Shown piece by piece: positions 24,568 to 32,189 of a stretch of 32,189 nucleotides of DNA. Made by a program: the position numbers and the translations under genes. This stretch comes from Candidatus Omnitrophota bacterium (GTDB lineage Bacteria; Hinthialibacterota; Hinthialibacteria; Hinthialibacterales; JAKPRU01): the NCBI GenBank assembly GCA_029570205.1, contig JAKQSI010000042.1:116936-149124 (forward strand). The letters are read 5' to 3'. The stretch's first letter is position 1. Every line of letters begins with the position of its first letter. The notes under the pieces are model-generated. The model worked only from the letters and a program-made list of their open reading frames with translations, searched no databases and was not told the DNA's origin.

Positions 24568-25103
24568 GATATTTCCTCCTCCTTCACAAATTGGACACCG
24601 CTGAATGTAACATCGATAGCCAGCGATTGACCGCCGTCGTCCCGACTGATGATTGCAACAGTTTCAATTTTCAGACACAGCGGGTCAATCTCCAGTTCGT
24701 AAAGAAATCGGCTGATTTCAGAAATTCCTCCCTGAGCGGATGCGCGACACTCGAGAGTATTGTAATGTTCCTCGTGGGTTTTCCATAATTGCTTCAAAGA
24801 AACCAAAGTGATCCGGCTGGCGGTCACCCAACGGTCAACGGATTTGAGCACCTGATTTTCCGCCTGTGACGCATCCTCTGACAGCGCGTCGTGTTGCATT
24901 TCTTGCCAACGTTCTCGGATTTCGCGCTCCCGGGTGAGCAGTAAATGCCCTCGGCTGAGAGTGTTGTTAAGGCGTGTTATCCCTTCTGCGCGGTATTTCC
25001 AGAAGTGGAGACACGGAGTAACAATGAGTCGGTCACCCACCAGGCCGGCGAGACAGAGAATGGCGGCAAGAAGAAGTAATCGTTCGCGATTGGGGGTTGT
25101 CAT
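24564..25103 (-). CDS. gspM: GspM/PilO-like T2SS protein
   Basis: The 179-residue bitopic protein has an N-terminal transmembrane helix (about residues 8-27, LLLLAAILCLAGLVGDRLIV), a long charged coiled-coil-like segment (35-90) and a C-terminal ferredoxin-like fold (LECRASAQGGISEISRFLYEL, then LAIDVTFSGVQFV). That is the layout of GspM and PilO, which pair with GspL/PilN in the assembly platform. Sequence identity in this family is low, so the call is from topology, length and position between gspL and gspC. GGGAG lies 10 nt before the ATG at 25103, and 4 nt separate it from the gspL stop. Confidence 0.75.
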   Translation of the reverse strand: MTTPNRERLLLLAAILCLAGLVGDRLIVTPCLHFWKYRAEGITRLNNTLSRGHLLLTREREIRERWQEMQHDALSEDASQAENQVLKSVDRWVTASRITLVSLKQLWKTHEEHYNTLECRASAQGGISEISRFLYELEIDPLCLKIETVAIISRDDGGQSLAIDVTFSGVQFVKEEEIS

Positions 25104-25107
25104 GCTG

Positions 25108-26511
25108 TCATTCTCCCGCCCAACATAAAGTTAATCGGAATTGCGTCGGGCTTCTGCCCTGAACTTGCTGGACTTGTAACTGCGTGACCCGTCTGTCCTG
25201 ATTGAGCCGATCAAGAACCTTCAGCAATTCCGTGCTGCCACTTGCATAGCCCTCGCACGAAATAGCCGAGCCGTCTTTAATTTCAACGGCTTTTGCCCAT
25301 GCGGAGCCTTCTTCAGGAAATGCCTCCGTAAGGGTCAGAATTGCGTTCAAGGTCGGGATGCTGTCGCCGAACCAGGGCCTGAACAAACGGACCTTATCCT
25401 GTAGCGCTTCGATTTCGGAGACCTGAGTCTTGATGGCGCCCCATTCGGACTCTAGTCGTGCGAGTTGCATGTGTTGCCACAGGAAGGCAAGCATGGCGAC
25501 AAGGACGACTACCGCGCCGATTCCACCAAAGAAGAGATTGCCACGCGATGACATTCTGGAAACAATACGCTGGAACGAACCTGTCTTCGCAGGAAGAAAC
25601 TCAAACAGGCGGTCCTGACCGTTCAGGATGCGCGATAATGTAACATATAGGGGCCACGCTCCGGGGGCATTGCTGCCGACGGGATCAGGCGCCATGTCGA
25701 TCCTTGCGGCCGGAATGAATGGTCGTATCCAGTCCACGAGGGCGGACTGGAAACGGGACCGCCAGGGTTCGACCCCCTGTATAACAATTGTGCCGATCAA
25801 TTCGCGGACCGGGGACGGTAGTTCACTCAATGTGAGGCGTATTTCGCGCAACACAGCATCGTCTGGATCGCCGGTGTGCGGATCCCCGTCGCCGTTTTCT
25901 GACGCAAGCCATCGCAGCGTGACGACTCCCCCGCCGCCGACCACCGTGACATCGATGCCTGCCTCACGTTGTTGTACGCACAGGACTCCTTCGTCCTGAG
26001 GTAGCGGATGAGGAACCGGAACTCCAACGGTAATACTAATCGGCCGTAGTTGGGCTATGTTGCACACCGCCTCGAGTGCGCGAACGTAGGTCAATGGAAT
26101 TGCCAGGATCGTAACATAGCGCTTTCCATCAGGGGCGCTAAATGTGGAAATGGATATCGAGAGGTCCTCCAGAGAAAACGGGAATTCCCGCTCTGCATGG
26201 AGATGGATAAAGCTCTGTTGATCGTCGCTCCCCAAGTCCGGTAATTCGATGCAATGCTTGAGTAGCCATTTCAATGGAAGGCATATTACGCAACGTGTTT
26301 CACGGATCCCCGCCTCCTGTAATCTGTTGCGGATCTCCTGACCGAGAAGTTCGGGCGTTGCGGCCAATGGGTCAAGAACCAAAGGAACCTGTATCTGCTT
26401 CTTTATCTGTGTGCCGTCGCCGGTGCGTGACACGAGAGCGGCCCGCAGACATTGGTCACCGAACTCGATCCCCAAAAGGGTCTTATAGGCTACTTTCCGC
26501 TGCGCAGTCAT
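25108..26511 (-). CDS. gspL: GspL-like (PilM-PilN fusion) T2SS assembly-platform protein
   Basis: The 467-residue protein has a cytoplasmic actin-like PilM-type domain (residues about 10-320: LLGIEFGDQCLRAALVSR, CVICLPLKWLLKHCIELP, FIHLHAEREFPFSLEDL), one transmembrane segment at about 345-366 (GGIGAVVVLVAMLAFLW) and a periplasmic PilN-like domain (coiled coil, then SAISCEGYASGSTELLKVLDRL). This is the standard architecture of GspL, which recruits the ATPase GspE and contacts GspM. The start at 26511 is chosen because it makes an ATGA overlap with gspK, like most other junctions here; an ATG at 26529 and a start at 26568 are alternatives. Its partner GspE is disrupted in this window. Confidence 0.85.
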   Translation of the reverse strand: MTAQRKVAYKTLLGIEFGDQCLRAALVSRTGDGTQIKKQIQVPLVLDPLAATPELLGQEIRNRLQEAGIRETRCVICLPLKWLLKHCIELPDLGSDDQQSFIHLHAEREFPFSLEDLSISISTFSAPDGKRYVTILAIPLTYVRALEAVCNIAQLRPISITVGVPVPHPLPQDEGVLCVQQREAGIDVTVVGGGGVVTLRWLASENGDGDPHTGDPDDAVLREIRLTLSELPSPVRELIGTIVIQGVEPWRSRFQSALVDWIRPFIPAARIDMAPDPVGSNAPGAWPLYVTLSRILNGQDRLFEFLPAKTGSFQRIVSRMSSRGNLFFGGIGAVVVLVAMLAFLWQHMQLARLESEWGAIKTQVSEIEALQDKVRLFRPWFGDSIPTLNAILTLTEAFPEEGSAWAKAVEIKDGSAISCEGYASGSTELLKVLDRLNQDRRVTQLQVQQVQGRSPTQFRLTLCWAGE

Positions 26512-27917
26512 CTCGTTGACGCCCTCCATTCCGACAGTTGAGAGCGGATATCCTTTCCCAATGCCCATCCGAGATCGGTCCTGTCCCTCCGGTAAACCGC
26601 CTTTGCCTGCCCGTCACTGATATCCAGGACATAATAGATTCTTCGGCAGCCCCTCCCGTATTGCCCCACGGCGGCCACGTCTGCACTGAATTGGTAGGTA
26701 TGAGTAGTCAAATAGGGGCCGGCCTGTATAGCGGCGTCTTCGTCCAGTACCTGTGCTACCCAGGCGACGGAATGCAGATTCTTCGTGTGCCCCAGGCGGT
26801 AGGCGACGAGGGCGGAGGCACAGGACGAACCGATTCCCGGTATGCAGCTCAGAACCTCCTCGCAGGCGGTATTGACGTTGATCGGGACGATCTCCGTTTC
26901 CATATCTGACCCCGCGCCGGACTGTGATCCGGAATCCGCACCTGAAACGGTAAGAGAATCGGCAAGTGTATCACATTCATCCGGCGTCATCTTGCTGCGG
27001 ATATAGAACTCAAGGATGCTTCGGAACTCCGCCCCCGCGCCGAGTTGCGACAAAATATCATTTGCTCGAGTTTCACCAAGGGTCTCCCTCAGTAGACTAC
27101 GCAGGTCCTCTTGATCTTTAGTATTCACATCAACGACGGACCCGCCGTCCGCGGTTTCTACAGGTTGGCTACTTCGACTATAAACCGTGAGGTACTCCAC
27201 GATTCCGGGATCCAATTCCCCGTCCTGATTGTCACTCGGCGGCGACGCTTCACCGTCGTTCTCGTTCGGGTCCAAAATGCCGTTGAGGTTCGTGTCTTCC
27301 CCGAACAATATCTCATCCTTCGCGCCATAAACCATCTTCAACTCGAGTACCGTCTCGAACGGGCCGTTCTTACAACGGTAGGCCGGTTTTCGGAGAGTAT
27401 AGGTTTCCGCTTCAGCGCCGTTTTCCGAGACTTGACTGTCTGCGTCACGCCAGTCTACAATTGCCGCGGCACATTCCGGAGTCATTCTGGGGAGGTTCGC
27501 CAGCATTTCGACTGTAGCCGTATTCAGATTCAGTTTTGAGCATTCGTCTACCAGGCTGAACACAGGCATTGTGTCCGGCTGTGCATCGGGATGACGGCCC
27601 AGCAGCCAATAGGTTGCGTCGCCGACAGGCACAGCCTCCGCTTTATATTCATCATTGTCCACATCCGGCATCGTCCCCGGTTCTTCGAGATTCTCGAGCA
27701 CGTAGCACACGTAGCGCATTGCGCTTTCCGCCGCCTGCTCTGCCTGAATTCCGGCAACGGTGGAATCCGCGGAACGGTATTGGAGGACAATAATTTGCCC
27801 GAACACAAGGACCAGCGCGACCAGACCGGCGCATATCCACAGGACGACGATCAGTACCGCCGCCTCTCTGTAGCCGAGGTCCGGTTTCTGATATCGGAGA
27901 TAGTGTGCGCGAATCAT
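26508..27917 (-). CDS. gspK: GspK minor pseudopilin with calcium-loop insert
   Basis: The 469-residue minor pseudopilin has an N-terminal hydrophobic helix (about 19-45, AAVLIVVLWICAGLVALVLV). Its domains include helix-hairpin-helix-like SAM parts (KLNLNTATVEMLANLPRMTP near 130 and INVNTACEEVLSCIPGIG near 355). GspK caps the pseudopilus tip with GspI and GspJ. An insert near residues 205-240 carries DTNLNGILDPNE and DNQDGELDPG, both EF-hand/dockerin-like calcium loops (DxNxNGxxDxxE). GspK is longer than the usual 320-350 residues. The glycine expected before the hydrophobic helix is not at its usual place: the sequence reads YREAAVLIV, so processing may be after an Ala or after G15. ATGA overlaps join it to gspJ and gspL. 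Confidence 0.92.
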   Translation of the reverse strand: MIRAHYLRYQKPDLGYREAAVLIVVLWICAGLVALVLVFGQIIVLQYRSADSTVAGIQAEQAAESAMRYVCYVLENLEEPGTMPDVDNDEYKAEAVPVGDATYWLLGRHPDAQPDTMPVFSLVDECSKLNLNTATVEMLANLPRMTPECAAAIVDWRDADSQVSENGAEAETYTLRKPAYRCKNGPFETVLELKMVYGAKDEILFGEDTNLNGILDPNENDGEASPPSDNQDGELDPGIVEYLTVYSRSSQPVETADGGSVVDVNTKDQEDLRSLLRETLGETRANDILSQLGAGAEFRSILEFYIRSKMTPDECDTLADSLTVSGADSGSQSGAGSDMETEIVPINVNTACEEVLSCIPGIGSSCASALVAYRLGHTKNLHSVAWVAQVLDEDAAIQAGPYLTTHTYQFSADVAAVGQYGRGCRRIYYVLDISDGQAKAVYRRDRTDLGWALGKDIRSQLSEWRASTR

Positions 27918-28717
27918 CTGCCTGCACCTCCGGTTTCATCCGCGCCTTGGGAGCCGGTACCCGTTGCTCCGTCTGCTTGCTGGTCTTGCCACGAGGGAGC
28001 GGCCCCGCCGGAATTCGTGCTTTCCTCCGCCTCCGTCGATATGGCGTGTGACACGACTGGAACGGTAACTTGAATTGTCGATTGGCTTGGTCCGCGGGGC
28101 GGTCCTGTACTCGCCGAATTGTCGGGGACGATCGTGACACGGATCGCCGCAGGAAGCGCCGGATCTTCCGCGGACGAATCCCAGCAGGTTCGCCAGGAAG
28201 TGCCGTCATAGTACTCGAAAATAAGACTACTGATACGCTCTAAAAGAGGCTCGTATTCCGGTTCCTCCTGTACCGTGGACAACAGATTCCGCGTGACTCC
28301 GCGCAGAAGGTAAAGCCCCTCTTTGGCGCCGGGGCAATCCAGAGACGAAAGAGTATATTCAATTTGTTGAATATCCCCCCAGGGATCGCCTTCGGTTAAC
28401 GTTCCCGATGTGGAGAATAGAATCAATTCAGCGCCAGACTGGGAAACCATGCTCTCCTGCCCGCCGATCATGTCACCGATCAGAAGGCCATTGGGCGCGG
28501 CGGCATTGGCTAAGTCACGTTTAATTATTTCAATCGCATATTGCCGGGACAACTGCGTATCCTCGGCCTGATAGGCACGGTCGCGCAAGTGAATTGCATT
28601 AGAAAACACTGCGTTAATGGATAGGACAAGGATGGCCCCGATGGCCGTTGCCACCAGCAATTCAACCAGGGTTACACCGTGCCGAGAACCCCAGGAATGG
28701 GCGCTATCACGAATCAT
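27914..28717 (-). CDS. gspJ: GspJ minor pseudopilin
   Basis: The 267-residue protein has a type IV prepilin leader with cleavage after G14 (SRHG, then VTLVELLVATAIGAILVL), including the Glu at mature position 5. The globular part has the GspJ-like order of a helix (YAIEIIKRDLANA), LILFSTSG, IEYTL and LYLLRGVTRNLL. It is larger than GspG/H/I. The last 40 residues are Gly/Ser/Gln-rich and look disordered. It is a minor pseudopilin of the tip complex. Its start overlaps the gspI stop and its stop overlaps the gspK start, both as ATGA. Confidence 0.92.
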   Translation of the reverse strand: MIRDSAHSWGSRHGVTLVELLVATAIGAILVLSINAVFSNAIHLRDRAYQAEDTQLSRQYAIEIIKRDLANAAAPNGLLIGDMIGGQESMVSQSGAELILFSTSGTLTEGDPWGDIQQIEYTLSSLDCPGAKEGLYLLRGVTRNLLSTVQEEPEYEPLLERISSLIFEYYDGTSWRTCWDSSAEDPALPAAIRVTIVPDNSASTGPPRGPSQSTIQVTVPVVSHAISTEAEESTNSGGAAPSWQDQQADGATGTGSQGADETGGAGR

Positions 28718-29139
28718 GATGACACCTCCGCCACCACTAGGGTACTTAAGCGAACATTCTGCTCCCGGCCCTGTACCGGGAAATACACAATCAGGGTCAA
28801 GAGATAGAAGTTGTCGTCCGTCCAGGGTTGCTTAAGCAATGCCCACCGATAGTCGGCCCACTCCGATCCAAAATTACCCTTTGCCGATGAATACTGCCAC
28901 TGCCGCGTTACAGACAGCTCGTTCAGGTACTGCTCGGCCAGACGAACGGCTATCGATTGGCGTTCGGCCAATACGGAGACACCGTTCGCGATGCGGATAC
29001 CTTTCAACGTCACGGGTATCACGGTCGCAGCCAGAACCATAGCCGCAAGAACTTCCGGGAAGGTGAAACCCGCTGCGCGGAATAACACCGCGTTAGAGGC
29101 AGAGCCGAGCCGATTGTCCTTACGAGATGCCGCGTTCAT
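28714..29139 (-). CDS. gspI: GspI minor pseudopilin
   Basis: The 141-residue protein has a leader that ends RAAG, then FTFPEVLAAMVLAATVIPV, with Glu at mature position 5 and the Pro before it that replaces the usual Leu-Leu pair. The remaining part (SIAVRLAEQYLNEL, WADYRWALLKQPW, LLTLIVYFPVQGRE) is like the GspI/PilV type. I chose ATG 29139 because GAGGAGG lies 6 nt before it; it overlaps the gspH end by 20 nt. The leader is long (about 23 residues). A start at 29175 is less likely. Confidence 0.9.
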   Translation of the reverse strand: MNAASRKDNRLGSASNAVLFRAAGFTFPEVLAAMVLAATVIPVTLKGIRIANGVSVLAERQSIAVRLAEQYLNELSVTRQWQYSSAKGNFGSEWADYRWALLKQPWTDDNFYLLTLIVYFPVQGREQNVRLSTLVVAEVSS

Positions 29140-29659
29140 TCTGTGCCTCCTCTTCCGTGAGAACGGACCATTCATGGCCGATAAGCGGGCGTGCGACTAT
29201 AATTCTGTCATCGCCGTGTCGAAAGCGGATGTATTGCAGACCATCGCTTTCCATGATTCCATCGGGCCGGAAAGTGATTGTTGCGACGCCGTTAACCAAA
29301 GGTTGGCCTGGGTATAGTTCCATCGCCGTATCCTCGTCGAGATAGAACTGAACTTGCCGATCGGTTGCCCACTCATAACCTGTCATGGCATGCAGACCGT
29401 AGCGGTTGTTCCGTGTATCCATCCACAGCTCCAGCGGCACACCGCTCGCTACAGACTCGCGAAACGCGTATCGAATCAGCGACAGCAGTCGGTGAGCCTC
29501 TCCGTCCAGTGCCTGGCCGCGGAAAAATCGGGACAGTCTCGGCGCGGATGCCACCGCGACCGCGCTTAAAATAGCCATCACCAGGATGAGCTCCATGAGC
29601 GTGAATCCAGGCGAACCGACCGGCTTATTGTTCGTTCTGCTTATAGTTTGTGATATCAT
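29120..29659 (-). CDS. gspH: GspH minor pseudopilin
   Basis: The 179-residue protein has a prepilin leader ending SPG, then FTLMELILVMAILSAVAVASAPRL with Glu at mature position 5. A GspH-like body follows: LLSLIRYAFRESVASGVPLEL, then WMDTRNNRYGL, VQFYLDEDT and ATITFRPDG. The ATG at 29659 is chosen because GGGAGG lies 5 nt before it; a GTG two codons earlier is the other choice. Its beginning lies inside the end of gspG (35-nt overlap). It joins the GspG filament to the tip complex. Confidence 0.9.
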   Translation of the reverse strand: MISQTISRTNNKPVGSPGFTLMELILVMAILSAVAVASAPRLSRFFRGQALDGEAHRLLSLIRYAFRESVASGVPLELWMDTRNNRYGLHAMTGYEWATDRQVQFYLDEDTAMELYPGQPLVNGVATITFRPDGIMESDGLQYIRFRHGDDRIIVARPLIGHEWSVLTEEEAQNERGIS

Positions 29660-30077
29660 CGTCACCTCCCGACCGGCCGTCCGGCCCCATGGAGACTAGA
29701 TCAAAGCCTTGCGGATTGCGTTTGCCGGGGTATTCATACAAATAAGCATTTCCCCACGGATCCAACGGAATGTCCTCGATGTACGGGCCGCGCCAGTTTT
29801 TGGCATAACTCGGCTGCTCTACCAGATCCCGCAGACCGTTGCTTCCTTTTGGGTAGGTCCCGTTATCCACCTCGAACGAGTCCAGCACTATTTCCAGATT
29901 AGCGATCTGCGTCTGGGCGGCGGTAATTCTCGCCTGTTCCGAACGTCCCGCAAATTTTGGAACGACGATGGCCGCCAGGGTTGCCAAAATAACGAGAACG
30001 AGAAGCATTTCCACCAGGGTGAAACCGCCTTGCGCGCAATGTCGTTGTTGTATGCATTGTGTTTTGACAGAAGCCAT
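29625..30077 (-). CDS. gspG: GspG major pseudopilin
   Basis: The 150-residue major pseudopilin has a leader ending AQGG, then FTLVEMLLVLVILATLAAIVV (Glu5 present), and the conserved body of GspG: VPKFAGRSEQARITAAQTQI, LDSFEVDNGTYPKGSNGL, WRGPYIEDIPLDPWGNAYLY and a C-terminal calcium-loop region MGPDGRSGGDDDI. It polymerises into the pseudopilus that pushes substrates through the secretin. ATG 30077 is chosen because GGAGG precedes it by 8 nt; ATG 30092 is an alternative. The acidic C-terminal loop is the known calcium site of the family. Confidence 0.96.
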   Translation of the reverse strand: MASVKTQCIQQRHCAQGGFTLVEMLLVLVILATLAAIVVPKFAGRSEQARITAAQTQIANLEIVLDSFEVDNGTYPKGSNGLRDLVEQPSYAKNWRGPYIEDIPLDPWGNAYLYEYPGKRNPQGFDLVSMGPDGRSGGDDDITNYKQNEQ

Positions 30078-30097
30078 TTCTATGTCCTCCATACCGG

Positions 30098-31324
30098 CTA
30101 TTTGATGTAGTCCTGAATCGTGAAAATGGGGATCACCATCCCAATGAAAATTGTCCCGATGAATCCCGCGATGAAAAACAACATGAGCGGCTCAGCTAAT
30201 GCGACCGCTGAGCGCAACTGCCGTTCCAATTCCTGCTCCGTCGTTTCTGCAATCCGGATGAGTTCTTTGTCCAGGCGGCCGGTTTCTTCGGCTACAGATA
30301 TCATTTCCAGTACGGCGTTTGAAAATAGTTGACTACAATTCAAGAAGCTGCCGGAAAGTCGGTCCCCCTTCTTGACGCGCTCGATGCCATCGGCGACGGC
30401 ATCGGCCAGGATGCGATTTGGGATGGATTTCCGCGCAACATTCAAGCCCTGAATTAGAGGGACACCGGCGGCGAGCAGGGTTCCCAACATGCGGCAGAAT
30501 CGAGCCATGGCGAACCGCGCCATCAGCGGCCCGATAATGGGTAAGCGAAGAAACATGCTTTCGCGCACGCGAATCCCGCGCTCTGTAGAGAGCCATTGGC
30601 GGAGGAAGTACGCGAGAACGGCTACCAGAACGACGACAAACGGCCCCCAATCTCGGATCAGACCGCTGGTCCCGACAATCGCCCGCGTGATGAGGGGCAA
30701 TTCGGCGCCGAAACTCTTGAACATGGATTGAAATCTCGGAATGAAGAAGACCAGGAGAAAAATCAATACGGAGATCGCGAGGACCAGGAGAACAGACGGG
30801 TAAATGAGGGCGGCCATCAACCGAGAGCGGAGGTCTCTGTCACGGCTTTGAAACTCGGCGATCTGGTTGAGAACTAAATCGAGAAAACCCCCTGTTTCCC
30901 CTGCCTGTACCATGGCGATATAGACTCGGGGGAAAATATCAGGGAATTGGGCCATGGAGTCGGCCAGTGTTGTGCCGTCGATGACACGATCATGAATAGC
31001 CTTCCATTGTTCTGCTGTTGTGGGATTACCGGCCTCTCGGTAGAGGAGGGCGAGCGAGCGGCTGAGCGGGATCCCGGAGGCGAGTAAACTGGAAAGAAGG
31101 CGGGTAAAATGCTCTAATTCCTTAAAAGTCACTTTTCCGTTACGCCATGGAAGGCGGAGCCACGGGCGCTGTGGCGCAGCCGGGTGAGTCAATTCGGAGA
31201 TGCGGATCGGTTGCCAGCCGCGCGCAAGGATCTGATTAAATACATCCTGACGGCCCGGCGCCTCTACCTGGCCCTCGGCGAGGGTCCCATCCGTTTGCAA
31301 TGCACGATAATGAAAGTGAACCAT
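30098..31324 (-). CDS. gspF: GspF inner-membrane platform protein
   Basis: The 408-residue protein has the two repeated T2SSF domains (residues about 65-190 and 270-395) and three transmembrane segments: around 170-195 (YPSVLLVLAISVLIFLLVFF), 220-240 (FVVVLVAVLAYFL) and 375-400 (LMLFFIAGFIGTIFIGMVI). N-terminal FHYRALQTDGTLAEGQVEA is the usual opening. GspF is the core of the inner-membrane platform and contacts GspE and GspL. The ATG at 31324 follows gspE by 30 nt with GGAG 11 nt before it. The gene is intact even though gspE upstream is cut by an insertion element. Confidence 0.96.
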   Translation of the reverse strand: MVHFHYRALQTDGTLAEGQVEAPGRQDVFNQILARGWQPIRISELTHPAAPQRPWLRLPWRNGKVTFKELEHFTRLLSSLLASGIPLSRSLALLYREAGNPTTAEQWKAIHDRVIDGTTLADSMAQFPDIFPRVYIAMVQAGETGGFLDLVLNQIAEFQSRDRDLRSRLMAALIYPSVLLVLAISVLIFLLVFFIPRFQSMFKSFGAELPLITRAIVGTSGLIRDWGPFVVVLVAVLAYFLRQWLSTERGIRVRESMFLRLPIIGPLMARFAMARFCRMLGTLLAAGVPLIQGLNVARKSIPNRILADAVADGIERVKKGDRLSGSFLNCSQLFSNAVLEMISVAEETGRLDKELIRIAETTEQELERQLRSAVALAEPLMLFFIAGFIGTIFIGMVIPIFTIQDYIK

Positions 31325-31354
31325 GGTGACACGGTCTCCATAATCCGTTGTCGG

Positions 31355-32052
31355 CTACCACCATTCGAATTGCTCATCTTTGCTGACCCGGAGCACTTCC
31401 TGTACCGTGGTCGCGCCTTCCAGGACGAGGCGCCAGCCGTCTTCGCTTAACGACTTCATCCCCGCGCGAGAGGCGGCCAGCCGAATTTCGCCGGCGGAAT
31501 GTTCGTGCAGGACCATGTCGCGGATTTCCGTATTGAGCATCATCATTTCGAACACGGCGCGGCGGCCATGGAATCCTGTATGGCGACACTGTTCGCATCC
31601 GACAGCGCGGAACACGGTCCGGTCATCCGGCAAGCCGAGACGTTTCCGCAGGGCCAGGGTTCGTTCCGATGTGTCTTCCGTTTTGCAGTGGGGGCAGAGC
31701 ACGCGAACAAGACGCTGGGCTATTACGGCTTCGAGTGACGAGGCAACCAGGTAGGATTCGACCCCCATATCCACCATCCGTGTAATCGCTCCGGGGGCGT
31801 CATTTGTATGAAGGGTCGAAAAGACTAAATGGCCGGTTAATGATGCTTGAACGGCGATCTGCGCGGTCTCCTGGTCGCGGATTTCTCCGACGAGGAGGAC
31901 ATCCGGGTCGTGTCGAAGGATTGAACGCAGACCGCGCGCAAAAGTCAGTCCGGTTTTTTCCGAGACCTGGATCTGGTTGATTCCTTTCAACTGGTATTCG
32001 ATGGGGTCTTCAATGGTAATGATTTTTCGTTCGGAATCGTTAATTTCGCTTA
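31355..32052 (-). pseudogene. gspE: GspE secretion ATPase, 3' remnant cut by an IS630-type element
   Basis: The 232 codons left encode the C-terminal half of the T2SS ATPase: the Asp box ([12 protein letters not shown]), Walker [21 protein letters not shown], the His box [17 protein letters not shown], the conserved [15 protein letters not shown] and a zinc site CPHC...CEQC. In family proteins the Walker A loop (GPTGSGKTTTLY) should lie about ten residues before SEINDSERK. Here the homology stops exactly at the codon before AGC (32050-32048), at a TA (32051-32052). Further upstream the minus-strand frame meets TGA codons and no Walker A appears. A TTG at 31990 could be mistaken for a start but lies inside the conserved domain. 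The N-terminal part may lie beyond the insertion. Confidence 0.93.
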
Positions 32053-32084
32053 CTAATCCAAACCATATATAGTAGGCATGTGGC

Positions 32085-32112
32085 TTGACTAACGAATGGA
32101 TTCGGGTAGAAT
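32085..32112 (+). promoter_or_regulatory. Putative transposase promoter
   Basis: TTGACT (32085-32090) and TAGAAT (32107-32112) are 16 nt apart, just before the transposase ATG at 32121; each is a 5-of-6 match to the sigma70 consensus. The space between the -10 and the ATG is only 8 nt, so a transcript from it would be nearly leaderless. Confidence 0.45.
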
Positions 32113-32120
32113 GTGTAATT

Positions 32121-32189
32121 ATGACAAAATCGGATGCACGTTCGCTGAGTCAAGAGAGTCAAGAGGACCTTCGGATGCGGGTGGTGCGC
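32121..32189 (+). CDS. IS630-family transposase, first 23 residues
   Basis: Only the beginning is visible: [18 protein letters not shown], then MRVVR. This matches the start of IS630-type transposases, which commonly read M-x-K-(S/P)-(D/L)-A-R-x-L-S-x-(E/A)-x-(Q/R)-E-x-L-R before the helix-turn-helix domain, as I remember them. The rest, including the DDE catalytic domain, lies beyond the window. It is oriented opposite to gspE. Confidence 0.75.
   Translation, partial: MTKSDARSLSQESQEDLRMRVVR

Larger units (their letters stand above)
32053..32189 (+). mobile_element. IS630-type insertion sequence, left end (continues past window)
   Basis: gspE homology stops at a TA dinucleotide (32051-32052), the target that IS630/Tc1 elements duplicate. 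The element would start at CTAATCCAAACC. A transposase frame opens 68 nt in and reads away from gspE. The other end and the second inverted repeat are outside, so the exact border is inferred. Confidence 0.75.

Noticed and set aside
31355-31990. Complete short ATPase gene beginning at a TTG at 31990
   Set aside because: The start lies in the middle of the conserved GspE domain (EYQLKGINQ); homology continues upstream to 32050, so this is a truncated gspE, not a small gene.
1-32189. CRISPR arrays, tRNA or rRNA genes, riboswitches
   Set aside because: I looked for evenly spaced direct repeats and for tRNA or rRNA-like conserved segments and saw none; the only tandem repeats are the short 9-nt units.

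Overview
The window (about 55% GC by eye) looks like chromosome from an uncultured Gram-negative, diderm bacterium. A type II secretion (T2SS) operon with a secretin, a Tat-exported oxidoreductase and proteins of the DUF6599, DUF4380 and DUF115 families suggest the PVC/Hydrogenedentes/Sumerlaeota type of environmental lineage. That placement is an impression from gene content; no marker gene settles it.

Left part, 1-6.7 kb: unlinked metabolic and hypothetical genes. There is the N-terminal half of hisD (minus strand, cut by the window edge), a Tat-signal aldo/keto reductase with two C-terminal 4Fe-4S motifs, an exported DUF6599 protein, a convergent pair (SnoaL-like protein then DUF4380 protein), and a DUF115/MptE-like protein. 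Gaps hold dispersed GC-rich hairpins, 9-nt tandem repeats and an AT-rich element.

Middle left, 6.7-12.6 kb: a small glycan or lipid modification locus. It holds three SAM methyltransferase domains, one fused to a DPM1-like GT2 glycosyltransferase, and a multi-spanning GT39-like membrane protein. A decayed reading frame and repeats follow.

Middle right, 12.6-17.9 kb (minus strand): dnaE2-like polymerase, galT and galK, joined by ATGA stop/start overlaps. A sigma70-like promoter before dnaE2 overlaps a palindrome resembling the Gram-positive type LexA box, so the two Leloir genes may lie under DNA-damage control.

Right part, 18.4-32.2 kb (minus strand): a T2SS operon read gspE-F-G-H-I-J-K-L-M-C, then two genes that together make up GspD, then a sensor kinase and an NtrC-type regulator. 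Most junctions overlap. Two features stand out. The secretin is split inside an N domain into two separately exported proteins. And gspE is cut just after its Walker A region by an IS630-type element starting at a TA, so this copy of the system has no intact secretion ATPase in the window.
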